In this document: one piece after another, positions 1-10,026 of the stretch
How the letters are laid out: each line of letters begins with the position of its first letter
How positions within the stretch are numbered: position 1 is the first letter of the stretch
Assembly: GCA_019915135.1 (NCBI GenBank)
Contig: JAHLMK010000013.1
Location: 1,364,001 to 1,428,000 of the forward strand
Origin: Strobilurus pachycystidiatus
Lineage: Eukaryota > Basidiomycota > Agaricomycetes > Agaricales > Physalacriaceae
Direction: 5' to 3'
DNA: 64,000 nucleotides
Notes under the pieces: generated by a model
What the model saw: the letters and a program-made list of their open reading frames with translations, nothing else
Database searches by the model: none
What the model was told of the DNA's origin: nothing
Translations under genes and position numbers: made by a program

Positions 1-569
1 TCTCATTTATGTTTCGCACCGAAGTCGCTAACGCGATCCAACTAGGATACCGGGCTTAATTACTCTTGAAAGATACCAACCGCCGTTCGATACCAAATAC
101 AAGCTTCTTAATCATCTGCTGACATGGCCGCGCGCCATCTTTCCATAATTGAAACCACATGCGCTGCTGGCAGTATCGCGCCGATCATTTCACTCCTCTA
201 TTGCTCGCTTGCTAACCGAGAAATTTCCCGTCGCTTGAGTTGGAAGGCTCTCCGCAGTATATGTTCCGAACGACGCCACTGCCACTGCTTCTAACTCGGT
301 ACAACATTCACCGACGACACCCCATGGCCCCACAACTGACCGACCCGATGACCGACCACAGCTTCGATCACGAGGACCAACTTGGCGCACGACATATAAG
401 CGTTCCTTCAAATGTCGCCATTCTTCCTTTTTGTTTCCTTCCCGATTTCTGGTTTGCTCTGTCGTCGTGCTCGCCTATTCCCCTGTTTGCTCACAGGTGG
501 CTTATTCTTCCAAGGCTCGGTCTTATGGCCCTATCGCGACGTGACTCTTATCCGCACCACCATGTCTAC

Positions 570-1611
570 TATGAACATGTGAGGCTTCATGTGAGTCGGG
601 ACTCGCGCGCCTGACTGACATAAAACCGTGCTCCAATGTCGCCATCATCATATTCTTATCATTCCTGCTTTCCCTCTCTGTGGTCGTGCACTAGCACTGG
701 TGGCTTTCTCATTCCTCACGTTCGCTTCCACTGCTTGCTCGGCTATCGCGACAGCTCACGTACACTCCTATTCGCATGACTTCGGGACTCGGGTCGTTAT
801 CTCTTGGACAGGTCATCCGGGAGCGACATATACATAGACGAGGTCATCGGGGCGCGCTACCCTACTTCCCACCATTCAAATAAGACTCCCAGTCGCTTGC
901 TCACTCCTAGTACTATCGGTCGTCCTTCTCCTCGCCCAAGGTTGTCCCTCCCATTCCTCATATCGTTGTTGTTGGTTTATTCAACAGTGCAAGTGAGTCC
1001 CTACTGACCTTGCTTTACCCATACTCATCTCGCTCGCAGTCACCTTCTTGCGCCTTGTTTCCAAAGGCTCATTTGTCGCAGCGTCGCTTCCCTGCCTTGG
1101 TGCACCAATCGCTTCCCTGCCTTGGTCTTGGTGCACCCCGACTCCACGTCACCATGTCCCTTTCTCTTTCTATGTGATGCACGTGTGTGGGCGTTTGTGT
1201 ACATCAGTCAGGCGCGCGATATCCGGGTCAGCTGGGCGCGTTTACTATCGCGACATGAACATGTGAGGCTTCATGTGTGTTGGCACTTGGGCGCGCGCCT
1301 GACTGACATAAAGCCATGCTTCATGTTTGCCCCATGACACTGCCGCCTTCCTCTCTGCTGTTGCCGTTGTGTACACGGCAGGACCCGCCGGTCGCACACT
1401 GTGCAGTAACTTTCTCACTCCCGCTATCCTCTCTGGCATCTTGCTTGTTCTTATTGCGCCAGCTCACGTACACTCTTATCCGCATCACGACATGTGAGTC
1501 GGGGCTCGGGACTGGGACTCGTCTCATGTGAGTGAACTCCTTATCTCGGGACAGGTCATCGGGGCGCGACATATACATAGACGAGGTCATCGGGGCGCGC
1601 TACCCCACACC
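570..1611. repeat. degenerate direct repeats, about 0.7 kb apart
   Basis: Two blocks recur in the same order. The block around 570-634 (gaacatgtgaggcttcatgtg, followed by a GC-rich tract and a ctgactgacataaa motif) returns at about 1246-1320. The block around 804-866 (cgacatatacatagacgagg and flank) returns at about 1548-1611. The spacing is close to 700 bases in both cases, so this looks like an old tandem duplication that has diverged. Confidence 0.55.
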
Positions 1612-2689
1612 CAACCATACAAATAAGACTGGCTTGCCTTGCTTACTTCTAGGGACAAAATGGCGGACTCCCGCTTCCCATGTCGTTGTTGGTGCGCCCT
1701 CACCTTTGTCGTCGATAACCTTCCTTTGCCCAGGTTGTTCCATCTCGACCAACTTGGATGGCCATTCGGGCGCACTGACGACCCATCCTCTGACCATATC
1801 CCTTTCTTAATATCTGGGCACCACGTGCGATAGGCGACACAGTGGGCGTTTGTGTACGCGCACCCTTGCCCCGCAACTTCGGCCAGCTGGGCGCGTTACC
1901 CTTCCATTTCCTTTCCTCCTCTCTCTCTCTCTCATAAAATACTGCAATGTGTGTGCAAGCGTCATGTTCGAGGTGCACGTCTTTTTATCAGTTCCTCTCC
2001 CCGACGTTAGTACTCATCCAGTTACAGAAACGATCTCTACCATCAATTCACTCTCAATTGTCTTGTCTCGCCCGCTCCGAGTTTCCGAATCCTTCCAGCC
2101 CGCTCACACATTCCGATGTCTCGGACATGGACGGCAGGCAACGGATGTTGTGGGGAAGAGCGCGATTTACGCCAAGCAGCCCGACGTTCCCCCGCTCGTA
2201 CCCCATTCGCCCTCATAGGTTCCGTCCGCCAACGTAATGGTCCTCATCAACGGTAGGCTACTGGTTCCGTTTGCATGCATGTTGCTGGTTCCGTCAACGT
2301 AATCCGTCCGACGTAAACATATGTTTGTTTCCCCGCGTCTCGTTAAGCGGGGATATACATCGTCCCCCCTGGGTTGGGCGCCTCGTGCTCGCGAACTTGG
2401 TATGTGTGTGCCTCTACTCTTCTTTTTTTTCTCCTTTCTCGTATTACTATGACGCGTGGTGGAACTGTTTCTCGTTGCGAGGTCACCGTTTTTCGGCGCC
2501 GTGTCTAGCAACGAGGGTCCTACTTTGGTGCCACATTGATCTCCTTCAGCTTATTTGTCCGTGCGCTGACTGTCTCCAGTCCAAATAACGTTCTGCCACT
2601 TCGAGAAATCGCGCGTCAGTCTTTCAAATCTATGGACTTTTTTTTCGTTTTGTTTCTTTTCCGAGATCCCCAACCCAGTTGAAGATTGG

Positions 2690-4150
2690 TAGTGTTATGC
2701 GTTCCTGTTCGTTCCGAACGCGGTATAATTATGCGTTCTAGCATGGACGCCACATACTTCTTATTTTCCGCGTTGGGTTCCTTGTCAGGTACTACTGAAC
2801 CACCCTTCATCTTCTTGTTTCTCCGCCGACCGTTGATCGTGTCGTTGCGAGGTGCAACTCGTCTCTAACAACGAAGGTTCTTTCTTTATTCATCCACAAG
2901 GTGCGCTTTTCGTCCTGTTTCCTCCTTTTTTGATGTCATGGAACCGGCGCGCGTCAATCCAAGATCGCACCGTGACGTTTATCCGAGATCCCCAATGTTA
3001 TGCGTTCCCAAGGTTGGTAGTGTTATGCGTTCCTATGCGTTCCCAAACCCCAACGCGGTACCGTTATGCGTTCTAACACCCTTCCTTCTTCCTTCTTATT
3101 TTCCGCTTCCAGGTACGTTCTTGTTTCTCCATCCTACCGTTCATCGTGGCATCCGGGAGTTCGTAACCTGCGATCTAGCGTGGATGCCACTTCTTTGCGT
3201 AGTCCACCCGTCCCAACGCGGTAGCGATATGCGTTCAAGCCAGGTACGTCTTACCGTGCATCGCGTCAAACTCGACAGTTGCCAGACTCGTCCGCCGGTC
3301 CCTCACATCCCAACGCGGACCGTGTTGTTTCTCCGCCCCACTGTTCAATTCCAAGTGGTGATTTTCCGAAGCGGTACCGTACGCTGTTGACTTCCTAGTA
3401 CAAACCGGTACGTCCGTTCCTTAGCTGATCTGGTTCATGTGTTTCTGAACAGGCCACGGGAACGCGTAATGGTATCCTGAGGCCTCTAGTAGTAAACTTA
3501 GGGTGTACCGTCCATCCCCACCTTGGATTGTCGAGATGTAAGTTCATGCATTCATTCACACACCCCGAGATCCATTAGTGTTATGCGTCCGTCCGCCGGG
3601 CCGTGGGCGTCTTGCTATTCATTGAGTCGCTAGTTCCCAACACTGCAACGGCCCGCTGGATGACAGGTGCGTTTTTCACGTACAGAGCGCCCTTTGGATT
3701 GTCGAGCAGCTCGACGTTGTTGCCCGTTGGATGACAGTGTCGAGATGGCGTTCATCCTTTCGGACTTGGGAGGAAATGAGGCCATATGGCTGTAGTACTG
3801 TTACTACCTGTTTGTTCTTCCGTGCTCGTCCTCGTCCTCCCCCCCGTTCCCAACAATCGTCACACTGCAACGGCCCGCTGGATGCCAGGTGCTTTTGACA
3901 CGATACACAACGCGGTGATTTATCCATTGAGGATTGTCGAGATGGTATGTCCGTTCGTCCGTCCGTTCATTCCCACCGCAGGAGGAAAGGACGCCACATG
4001 GTTGGTTTATTGCTACCACCCGCGAGCCTGGTGGTTATTTATCCGTCTGTCCAGGGCTTTGGATCAAAGATTGTCGAGATGGTATTTCCATTCGTTCGTT
4101 TCTCACACAACTACGTAGGGAACGAGGAAGAGGAAAGGACGCCACATGGT
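2690..4150. repeat. cluster of short degenerate repeats
   Basis: A ttatgcgttc motif recurs near 2695, 2727, 2998, 3022 and 3064, usually next to an aacgcggta motif. Further on, an attgtcgagatgg motif followed by gttcgtccg and ggaaaggacgccacatgg occurs at about 3935-4000 and again at 4068-4150. The copies differ by substitutions and small indels. No coding function is visible; this is probably transposon debris or a decayed minisatellite. Confidence 0.5.
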
Positions 4151-5062
4151 TCGTTCATAGCTGCTTCTGCGAATCAGGGTTTGTTTTTTCCGTTTTTCAT
4201 GTCGGTCGAGCTCTTGCTCGCGTTACGATAACTAAAAATCCGAGTCATGGTTTGTCTTTCTTCTCTCTCTCGCATGCAGGAAGGAGGTACGGACGCCACC
4301 ATCCCAACAGGCAAACGGATACTCTAACTCGACCCGCTGACAAGTGACAGGGCTTGATTTGCGTATCCATAAACTCGTCCTGTTCAGGCACACCGTGTGG
4401 AGCACCCACCCCCATGGCACCGTCCCATAATGGGGCACGTAATTCCCGGGGTCAATGCCAACGCTTCGGCCTTCGGGTGTCAAGGCCGAAGGACTGGTTT
4501 ACTTTGGCATTGCAGTGCATTCGGGGTTGCTGGACGAATCTAAATCGTGTCGCTGGTATGCAGTCGCCGGTCGGGTGGGTTTGTTCTGGTACGCATTTGA
4601 ATTTTTCTGGATATGACGCGGCAAGAAAGTAGCAAAACCGTAAAGTGCGTAAGGGTTGCGCTTTTTTCTGATTGATCTGATTGGTTGATGAGGGAAGGAA
4701 GGAAAGGGTAGGAAGAAGGTTCTTCCCATGGCGATGACGCGCCCTTGTCAAAGCCAAAGTCCTTCTGCAATTCTGATGGTTCTGGGGACAGTCCTTGCAG
4801 ATTCGTCGAGCTGAAGTGAGTGCTAGGAGGCTTACAAGAAGGGAATGAGGAGGTGGACATCCGGGTAAACGCTGCGACCGTGGCCGAAATCCCGCAGATT
4901 GGCTTTTTCTCCCCACACCTCGCGGCCCCGGTCCCGATCGATCGATCATCAAAAGCGGAGTATGAAACGTGGGGAGGGTATGGGGATTACACCTGTTTGG
5001 CCCCGGAACTGGAAGCCATTTCTTGATTCTTGTTTCTTGATCTCATTCCACGACCCATTGCG

Positions 5063-6369
5063 ATGTCCTCGTTCTTCCCATCATACAACGTCGCCCAGAT
5101 GGATTTCGCGGACGACGACTTGGTCGGGCTGGTGAGCAGCGAGCGCAGCACCACCCAGCAGCAAAAACCGCCTGGCCCGCACAACATATTCGACATCAGC
5201 GCCCCGCCCTACACGGCGCCGCCCTACCACTTCTCGCCCCATTTCAACTCGACGATACCGCCGCTTGCGAGCGGGAACTACGACAACCACCACCCCACGC
5301 ATCATCACAACCACAACCAGACGAGCAGGAGCCGGAGCCGGAGCCGCCCGCCGAGCATCGGGCCTGGGCCGACGCGCACGGCGGCTGGGGTGCGGAGCAG
5401 GCGCACGAACAGCATCTCGTCGACGTCGCCCCCACCGGGCTCAACGAGGCCCAACCCGTCGCACATCATGATCCCCACGCGCCCGCAGGCCGCCGCGTCG
5501 CCGCCGCCCTCGTCCGCGCTGAGCACGGGCTGGTACATCCCGCCCACGCCCGACTCGCTCGGCAACCCGCATTCGCTGCCGTACAACCACTACCCATCCG
5601 CGGCAGACGAGGGGCTCGGCGTCTCGGCGTCCTTTCCCAACTTCTCCGGTGGTGGTGGTGGTGCGGGTGCAGGGGGAGGAGGAGGACAGGACAAGCAGAG
5701 TCTGCTGGCGAACGAGAAGCGGAGGCGGAGGCGGGAGAGTCATAACGCCGTGGAGAGGAGGAGGCGGGATAATATCAACGAGAAGATCACGGAGCTGGCG
5801 ACGCTCATCCCGGAGTGTCTCCTTGAAGGCGCGACCCCGAACGGGAGCAGCAGCAGCGCCAACGCCGCGAGCCCGCCTGCGCCTGACGATCTGTGGGGCG
5901 GCTTGCTCAAGGACGAGAGCCCGCCGCCGGGCGGGGTGGCGGACGTGGTTCCGGGACAGGGACAGGCTGCAGCGGCAGGCGGGGTGATCAAGGCCAACAA
6001 GGGCATGATCCTCACAAAGAGCGTCGAGTACATACGGTGAGCCGCCTCCCTTTTCCCGCCTATCTTTTCGCTTACTAATCCAATCGTAGATTCCTGCAAC
6101 AGCTGGTAACGGCGCAAGGGGCGAGGAACCGCGAGCTGGAGAACGAGCTGCGCGGGCTGCGGGGCGAGCCGAGCGTGCCGCCGAGCTATTCGAGCTCGTC
6201 GTTTGATTTCGTCGGCAGCATGGGCAGCGGCGGGAGTCCGCTGGGCGATGTGCAGGAGGAGGCTGAGGAGAGCGTTAAGCGCGAAGACCACGACCTCGAA
6301 CACGATCGGGATCGGCGTGGGCGGAGGAGGGTGCGGGGCGCGGAGGGGATGGATGTTGATGGCGAGTAG
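5063..6369 (+). CDS. bHLH (leucine-zipper-like) transcription factor
   Basis: Predicted nuclear DNA-binding regulator. The coding sequence is join(5063..6036, 6090..6369), 417 residues. The 53-nt intron starts GTGAGC, has a cttactaatcc branch region and ends TAG, and splicing keeps frame through the middle of helix 2. The basic region and helix 1 lie at about residues 220-250 (RRESHNAVERRRRDNINEKI), with the H-E-R pattern at positions 5, 9 and 13 of the basic region that binds E-boxes of the CACGTG class. Helix 2 (KGMILTKSVEYIRFLQQL) follows and runs into a heptad-like stretch rich in Leu, Arg and Glu. The loop between the helices is unusually long, roughly 60 residues of Ser, Ala, Pro and Gly. 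The N-terminal half is low complexity (His/Asn, Ser/Arg, Pro, polyGly) and may be an activation region. The ATG at 5063 is the first in-frame methionine; a longer frame from 5030 begins with TTG. The target genes are unknown. Confidence 0.88.
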
Positions 6370-7774
6370 CGCCCGCCTTCTTTTTCTTCATGATGAATCC
6401 TTTGTACTATATTCCGCCTCATCCCCGACTGACTGACCGGTTTCTTGGATTACTCACTTACCTGATTTTTTCTCGTTGCTTCGTGTATGAATACGTGCCT
6501 TGCTTGCTATGATACCACTGCCAAATGATATGATATGATAGGTTGATTCGAGTAGTGCGATAATACTAAATTTATTGAGCCGTATCTAAAATCCGACACA
6601 CCGACGCCAGGTGACTGACGCGTACGTTAGGATGAGCGCGAGCGCGTCTGTCAGCTTACCCCAGATCATGGGAGAGCGTGGGCGGGTCGGGTGATCTGGG
6701 GTAGTAGGCAGCGAGCGGCTCAGATGATCTGGGGAATTAGACATGGCGATGATCATGATCGCCAGCGGATTCCCCAGATCAGGCGCACCCCCCCGCCATC
6801 TGGCCCTGGGCAGTCGGCTATTCAGATTCTGGTATCCGGATCCGAACCCGAATCATGTGCGGGATGGATGAGAAGGGGAAGGGGAAGGGGGAGGATATCC
6901 GGGTAGGGCGTGTCAGCGGGGCGGGGAGGTGTTGTCGGGATCTCACTTGTGTCGGGATGGCCAGTGTCATCTCGGGATCCCACCACTGTCAGTGTCAACT
7001 TCCCACTCATCCGGATCTCACAGATCGGAGCAGACCGGGGGCGGATCTCTCTCTGTCCCACTGCCAGCCCACGGATCTCAGCGTCGGAGCAGACCGGGAG
7101 GTGAACCCGGAGGAGTGGAGAGTTCGTCTTCGGATCTTGGAAGGTTGGGTGGTGGGGGATAAGGCGGGAAGAGATGCGAAGACGGTGGGGAGGAGACGCC
7201 GAGATGTCCGATATACGCCGCCGCATTTGGGGAATCGGCGCGCCACGGCGGCCAAGTCCATGTGTGGGTGCCAGCAGTCGGAGGAGGGTGGGTGGGGAGC
7301 AAATCATCGGGTGCCCTGGGACACAACGCGACGATGAAAAGAAGAGTCCGAGGTGGGGGACACCGGCATCCTCAACAACAACGCACTTGAGGCCAGCAGT
7401 CAGGATGTGCGTTGCTATTCATCAGGAGAAGAAGCGGCACGTTGAATAGGGGAAGCGTTGCACCATTGCGAGACTAGTTGTACGTGTACGCGTACGCGTC
7501 GTAGCGCGTCTGTCATCTGAGCCGCCGACTGGCATGCTAGCGATTTACCCAGTTCATATGAGCCCACTACTTACTCATTTGATTACCCCTGATCACCCGA
7601 CCCGCCACGCTCTCAGGAAAATTAGGCAGCGGTGATCATGATCGCTAGCGCTTCCCAAGATCAGGTGGTGCGCCCTCGGATTCCCAGATGGCGGGGCTGC
7701 AGTGGGGAAGCAGTAAGCGACTGGTGCCAGTGTGTGTCGGTCATCGGCAATCAGTACTTATGTAGCCGTATCTG
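6370..7774. other. intergenic, repeat-bearing
   Basis: Holds the 3' region of the bHLH gene and then a decayed repeat pair (separate entry). Several overlapping short frames on both strands at 6690-7450 have no methionine-anchored splice structure or domain, and I do not call them genes. Confidence 0.5.
6630..7690. repeat. old direct repeat pair with internal inverted motifs
   Basis: The segment around 6638-6800 (gcgcgtctgtca, then ggaattagacatggcg, gatcatgatcgcc and a ttccccagatcagg motif) is matched in order at about 7505-7690. A gagagcgtgg-cgggtcgggtgatc motif at about 6671 is also found inverted at about 7585-7618. The pattern fits the eroded ends of an old transposable element about 1 kb long, but I could not fix its borders. 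Confidence 0.4.
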
Positions 7775-8000
7775 TGTAAGTACAGAGACTCTTAGAGCCT
7801 CTGACTCGGACTCGGTGCAGATGGGTAGTGGATTCGTGTCTCTTCACTACGACTAGCTAGGACCTATATACTGTTACAATGAAAGACATACTAATATGGA
7901 CGTACTGCATGTGATACGTGTGAGATACGAGGGTGCTACTATAAAGGTGTGATATCAGAAGGTGGTGCTCTTAGCGCGTAGCGCGCCGTGAACACCTACA
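7775..8000 (-). repeat. 3' LTR of the Gag-only element
   Basis: A 226-bp repeat with TG...CA ends. In element orientation it lies downstream of the Gag frame. The tract just before it is only weakly purine-rich (reverse complement of 8001-8010). Confidence 0.85.
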
Positions 8001-8122
8001 TCCCATACAAACTTTTAAATATCGACCTCCTGGTCGATCCTTGGCGCTCAGCTGTCCCGATCCGTTGGCCGTGTGAATGTGGTCCCGATTCGGCAGCGGC
8101 AGCGCTCTCTTCTGCACGTCGA

Positions 8123-9439
8123 TCAACCTGCATCTCGAAAAGCGTGTATCCGTGCCATCTCGTCCTGCTCAACATGGAACCCGCGCTGTGGACTGAGTTT
8201 GGTCTGTGAGGCAATGCCAACGATAAGGAATGATGATGGGGTTTGATTATGGACATGCAGGATGCATGCCTGGGTAGCTGCGACTGGAAGAACGGCGGGA
8301 GTCATGGATGATGTCTGCTGGATAGTGGCGGTATTGGTTCGGTAATTCTTGTATGTGAGTGCATTCGGCTCGGCTCTCAATACTGGCACGTCTAATGCTG
8401 TCGGTAGCGGTGTCAGTTCGTCGTCTTTCATCACGGTATCCTCGTGTCCAACGGCGGACATCTTTCCTATCTCTCTCATCATCTCTGCGGCTACTTCATC
8501 ATCATCTTCCTCGCTCATCATTCCCATGAAAGAGATCCATTCGTCTTCAACATTTTGTGGAATTTCTGGTGCAACGTCTGTGCCGAACGGGGTCGTGTCG
8601 AGCAGCGGGGATGGATGGAAATACTCTGGTGGAGTTGACTCAGTGTCGGTAGTGCTGCTGACGTCGGTACTGCTGTCGGTGTCGGTGCTGGTGTCGGTGC
8701 TGGTGTCGGTGTCGGCGTCGGTATCGGTGGTGCTGGTGGTGCCGGTTTTGGCGGTGGGTGTGTCCTCTTTATTTCTCTCCTGATGGCTGAACTCAGCCTC
8801 CTCTTCTCCCTCTAGGCCCTCATCGGCATCACTCTCCTCTCCATCTTCGTCGGAATCACCCTCATCATCGGAATCATTGCCCGAACTGTATCGGGCGGCA
8901 TCCAGGACTGCAGCGATCTCCGGGGCAGAAACTCCATCCCATGACCTGTCGTACCGGAGTATGCGTACGGAGAGGCGGTCTCGGAGACTGCACGGGACAC
9001 CCTTCCAAAAATATCGGCGCAAGTCTCGCTTCGTAATGACGCCGGTCTTTTTCAGAAGTCGGGAAGCAACCTGGAACCTGCTGTGGTAGCGTTCGAGGTC
9101 ACAGTACGATGTCATTCTTTTCCGCTGCGTGTCGCGGACGAGATCGTCGAGAGTGCGAGTGGTATAGCGGCAGGTAAGTTCGTCTTTGAAAGTGGGCCAA
9201 TGACAACAGCTGACCCGGTCATCATAGCCGTCGAATGACTTCCAGTACTCTCGAGTGTTGCGGTCAGTGTAGCGGATGATGCCATGAACCTTCTCGCCAC
9301 TTGTGAGTCCGTAATCACTGGCTAGTGCCCGGAACTGACAAAGGAAATCTTCAAAATCCTCAAGTTCATCGGAGTAGAAACGCGGTGCACGCTTGTCTCT
9401 GCGACTCGGCAAGTCGTCAAGAGCATCAGAGGATGGCAT
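8123..9439 (-). CDS. retrotransposon Gag-like protein
   Basis: A 438-residue single-exon frame starting at an ATG. The first about 190 residues resemble retrotransposon Gag capsid regions: a charged N terminus, an aromatic/Asp-rich FYSDELEDFEDFLCQF stretch, a W-P-xF-K-x-E-L segment (HWPTFKDELTCRY), a following region rich in Arg and Tyr, and a conserved-looking RRYFWKGVP motif. Residues from about 195 to 300 are acidic and then Ser/Thr/Asp repeats, probably disordered. No CCHC zinc knuckle is visible in the remainder and no protease or polymerase follows. It presumably forms particles that package the element's own RNA. The frame is intact, which is unusual for a non-autonomous element and suggests selection for the Gag or a very recent origin. 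Confidence 0.75.
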   Translation of the reverse strand: MPSSDALDDLPSRRDKRAPRFYSDELEDFEDFLCQFRALASDYGLTSGEKVHGIIRYTDRNTREYWKSFDGYDDRVSCCHWPTFKDELTCRYTTRTLDDLVRDTQRKRMTSYCDLERYHSRFQVASRLLKKTGVITKRDLRRYFWKGVPCSLRDRLSVRILRYDRSWDGVSAPEIAAVLDAARYSSGNDSDDEGDSDEDGEESDADEGLEGEEEAEFSHQERNKEDTPTAKTGTTSTTDTDADTDTSTDTSTDTDSSTDVSSTTDTESTPPEYFHPSPLLDTTPFGTDVAPEIPQNVEDEWISFMGMMSEEDDDEVAAEMMREIGKMSAVGHEDTVMKDDELTPLPTALDVPVLRAEPNALTYKNYRTNTATIQQTSSMTPAVLPVAATQACILHVHNQTPSSFLIVGIASQTKLSPQRGFHVEQDEMARIHAFRDAG

Positions 9440-9780
9440 TCGAAAGCATGCGTCTGCAATATGAGGCGTCTGCGGATAGCGGCGATGGTGGCCTAGCAGA
9501 TAGGGAGGGAAGTGAGACCAACGGCCAGCAGGGGCGATGCTGTACGCGGTCTACAGATGGAAATATCGACGGAATGAAAGGAAGGGAATAACGGCAACAG
9601 TTGGAACCTGGTGCGGATGGGGTTGTGCAAGAAAGGTACAGCTGCTCGGCAAGCAGCGTTGAACGGAAAGGCGGAATAACAGTGACGGCGGCAAACTGTA
9701 TGTCGTGTAACGAGTGGCGGTGGCGGCAGACGGAAGAACGGATGAACAGGGATAGCGGTTCTGAAGGCCGGTCAACGTTC

Positions 9781-9798
9781 GACGAGCGGTGGGCTCCA
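9781..9798 (-). other. candidate tRNA primer-binding site
   Basis: On the minus strand this reads TGGAGCCCACCGCTCGTC, two bases after the end of the 5' LTR. It begins with TGG, complementary to a tRNA CCA end, as expected for priming of minus-strand DNA. I did not identify the matching tRNA. Confidence 0.5.
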
Positions 9799-9800
9799 GA

Positions 9801-10026
9801 TGTAAGTACAGAGACTCTTAGAGCCTCTGACCCGGACTCGGTGCAGATGGGTAGTGGATTCGTGTCTCTTCACTACGACTAGCTAGGACCTATATACTGT
9901 TACAATGAAAGACATACTAATATGGACGTACTGCATGTGATACGTGTGAGATACGAGGGTGCTACTATAAAGGTGTGATATCAGAAGGTGGTGCTCTTAG
10001 CGCGTAGCGCGCCGTGAACACCTACA
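9801..10026 (-). repeat. 5' LTR of the Gag-only element
   Basis: The partner of 7775-8000, identical apart from one substitution (cccgg versus ctcgg near position 9832). In element orientation it carries the promoter for the Gag frame, which starts about 360 bases downstream. Confidence 0.85.

Larger units (their letters stand above)
1..5062. other. gene-poor repeat-rich segment
   Basis: No open reading frame here has splice-linked partners, a recognisable domain or a convincing start. The stretch is dominated by decayed direct repeats, listed separately. The last 300 bases are the presumed promoter and 5' leader of the bHLH gene that follows. Confidence 0.6.
7775..10026 (-). mobile_element. 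complete Gag-only LTR retrotransposon (TR-GAG type)
   Basis: Two 226-bp direct repeats (7775-8000 and 9801-10026) start TGTAAG and end CCTACA and differ at only one position that I can see. They enclose 1.8 kb holding a single long frame, Gag-like and on the minus strand. The element is flanked by TCTG on both sides (7771-7774 and 10027-10030), or ATCTG if the shared A is counted, consistent with an integrase-made target duplication. In minus orientation, two bases after the 5' LTR there is a TGG-initial stretch that looks like a tRNA primer-binding site. There is no reverse transcriptase, integrase or protease, so it must have moved using proteins from another element. The near-identical LTRs indicate recent insertion. 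Confidence 0.88.

Noticed and set aside
8349..8783. Plus-strand Val/Ser-rich frame
   Set aside because: It is the antisense shadow of the Asp/Ser/Thr-rich part of the Gag-like protein.
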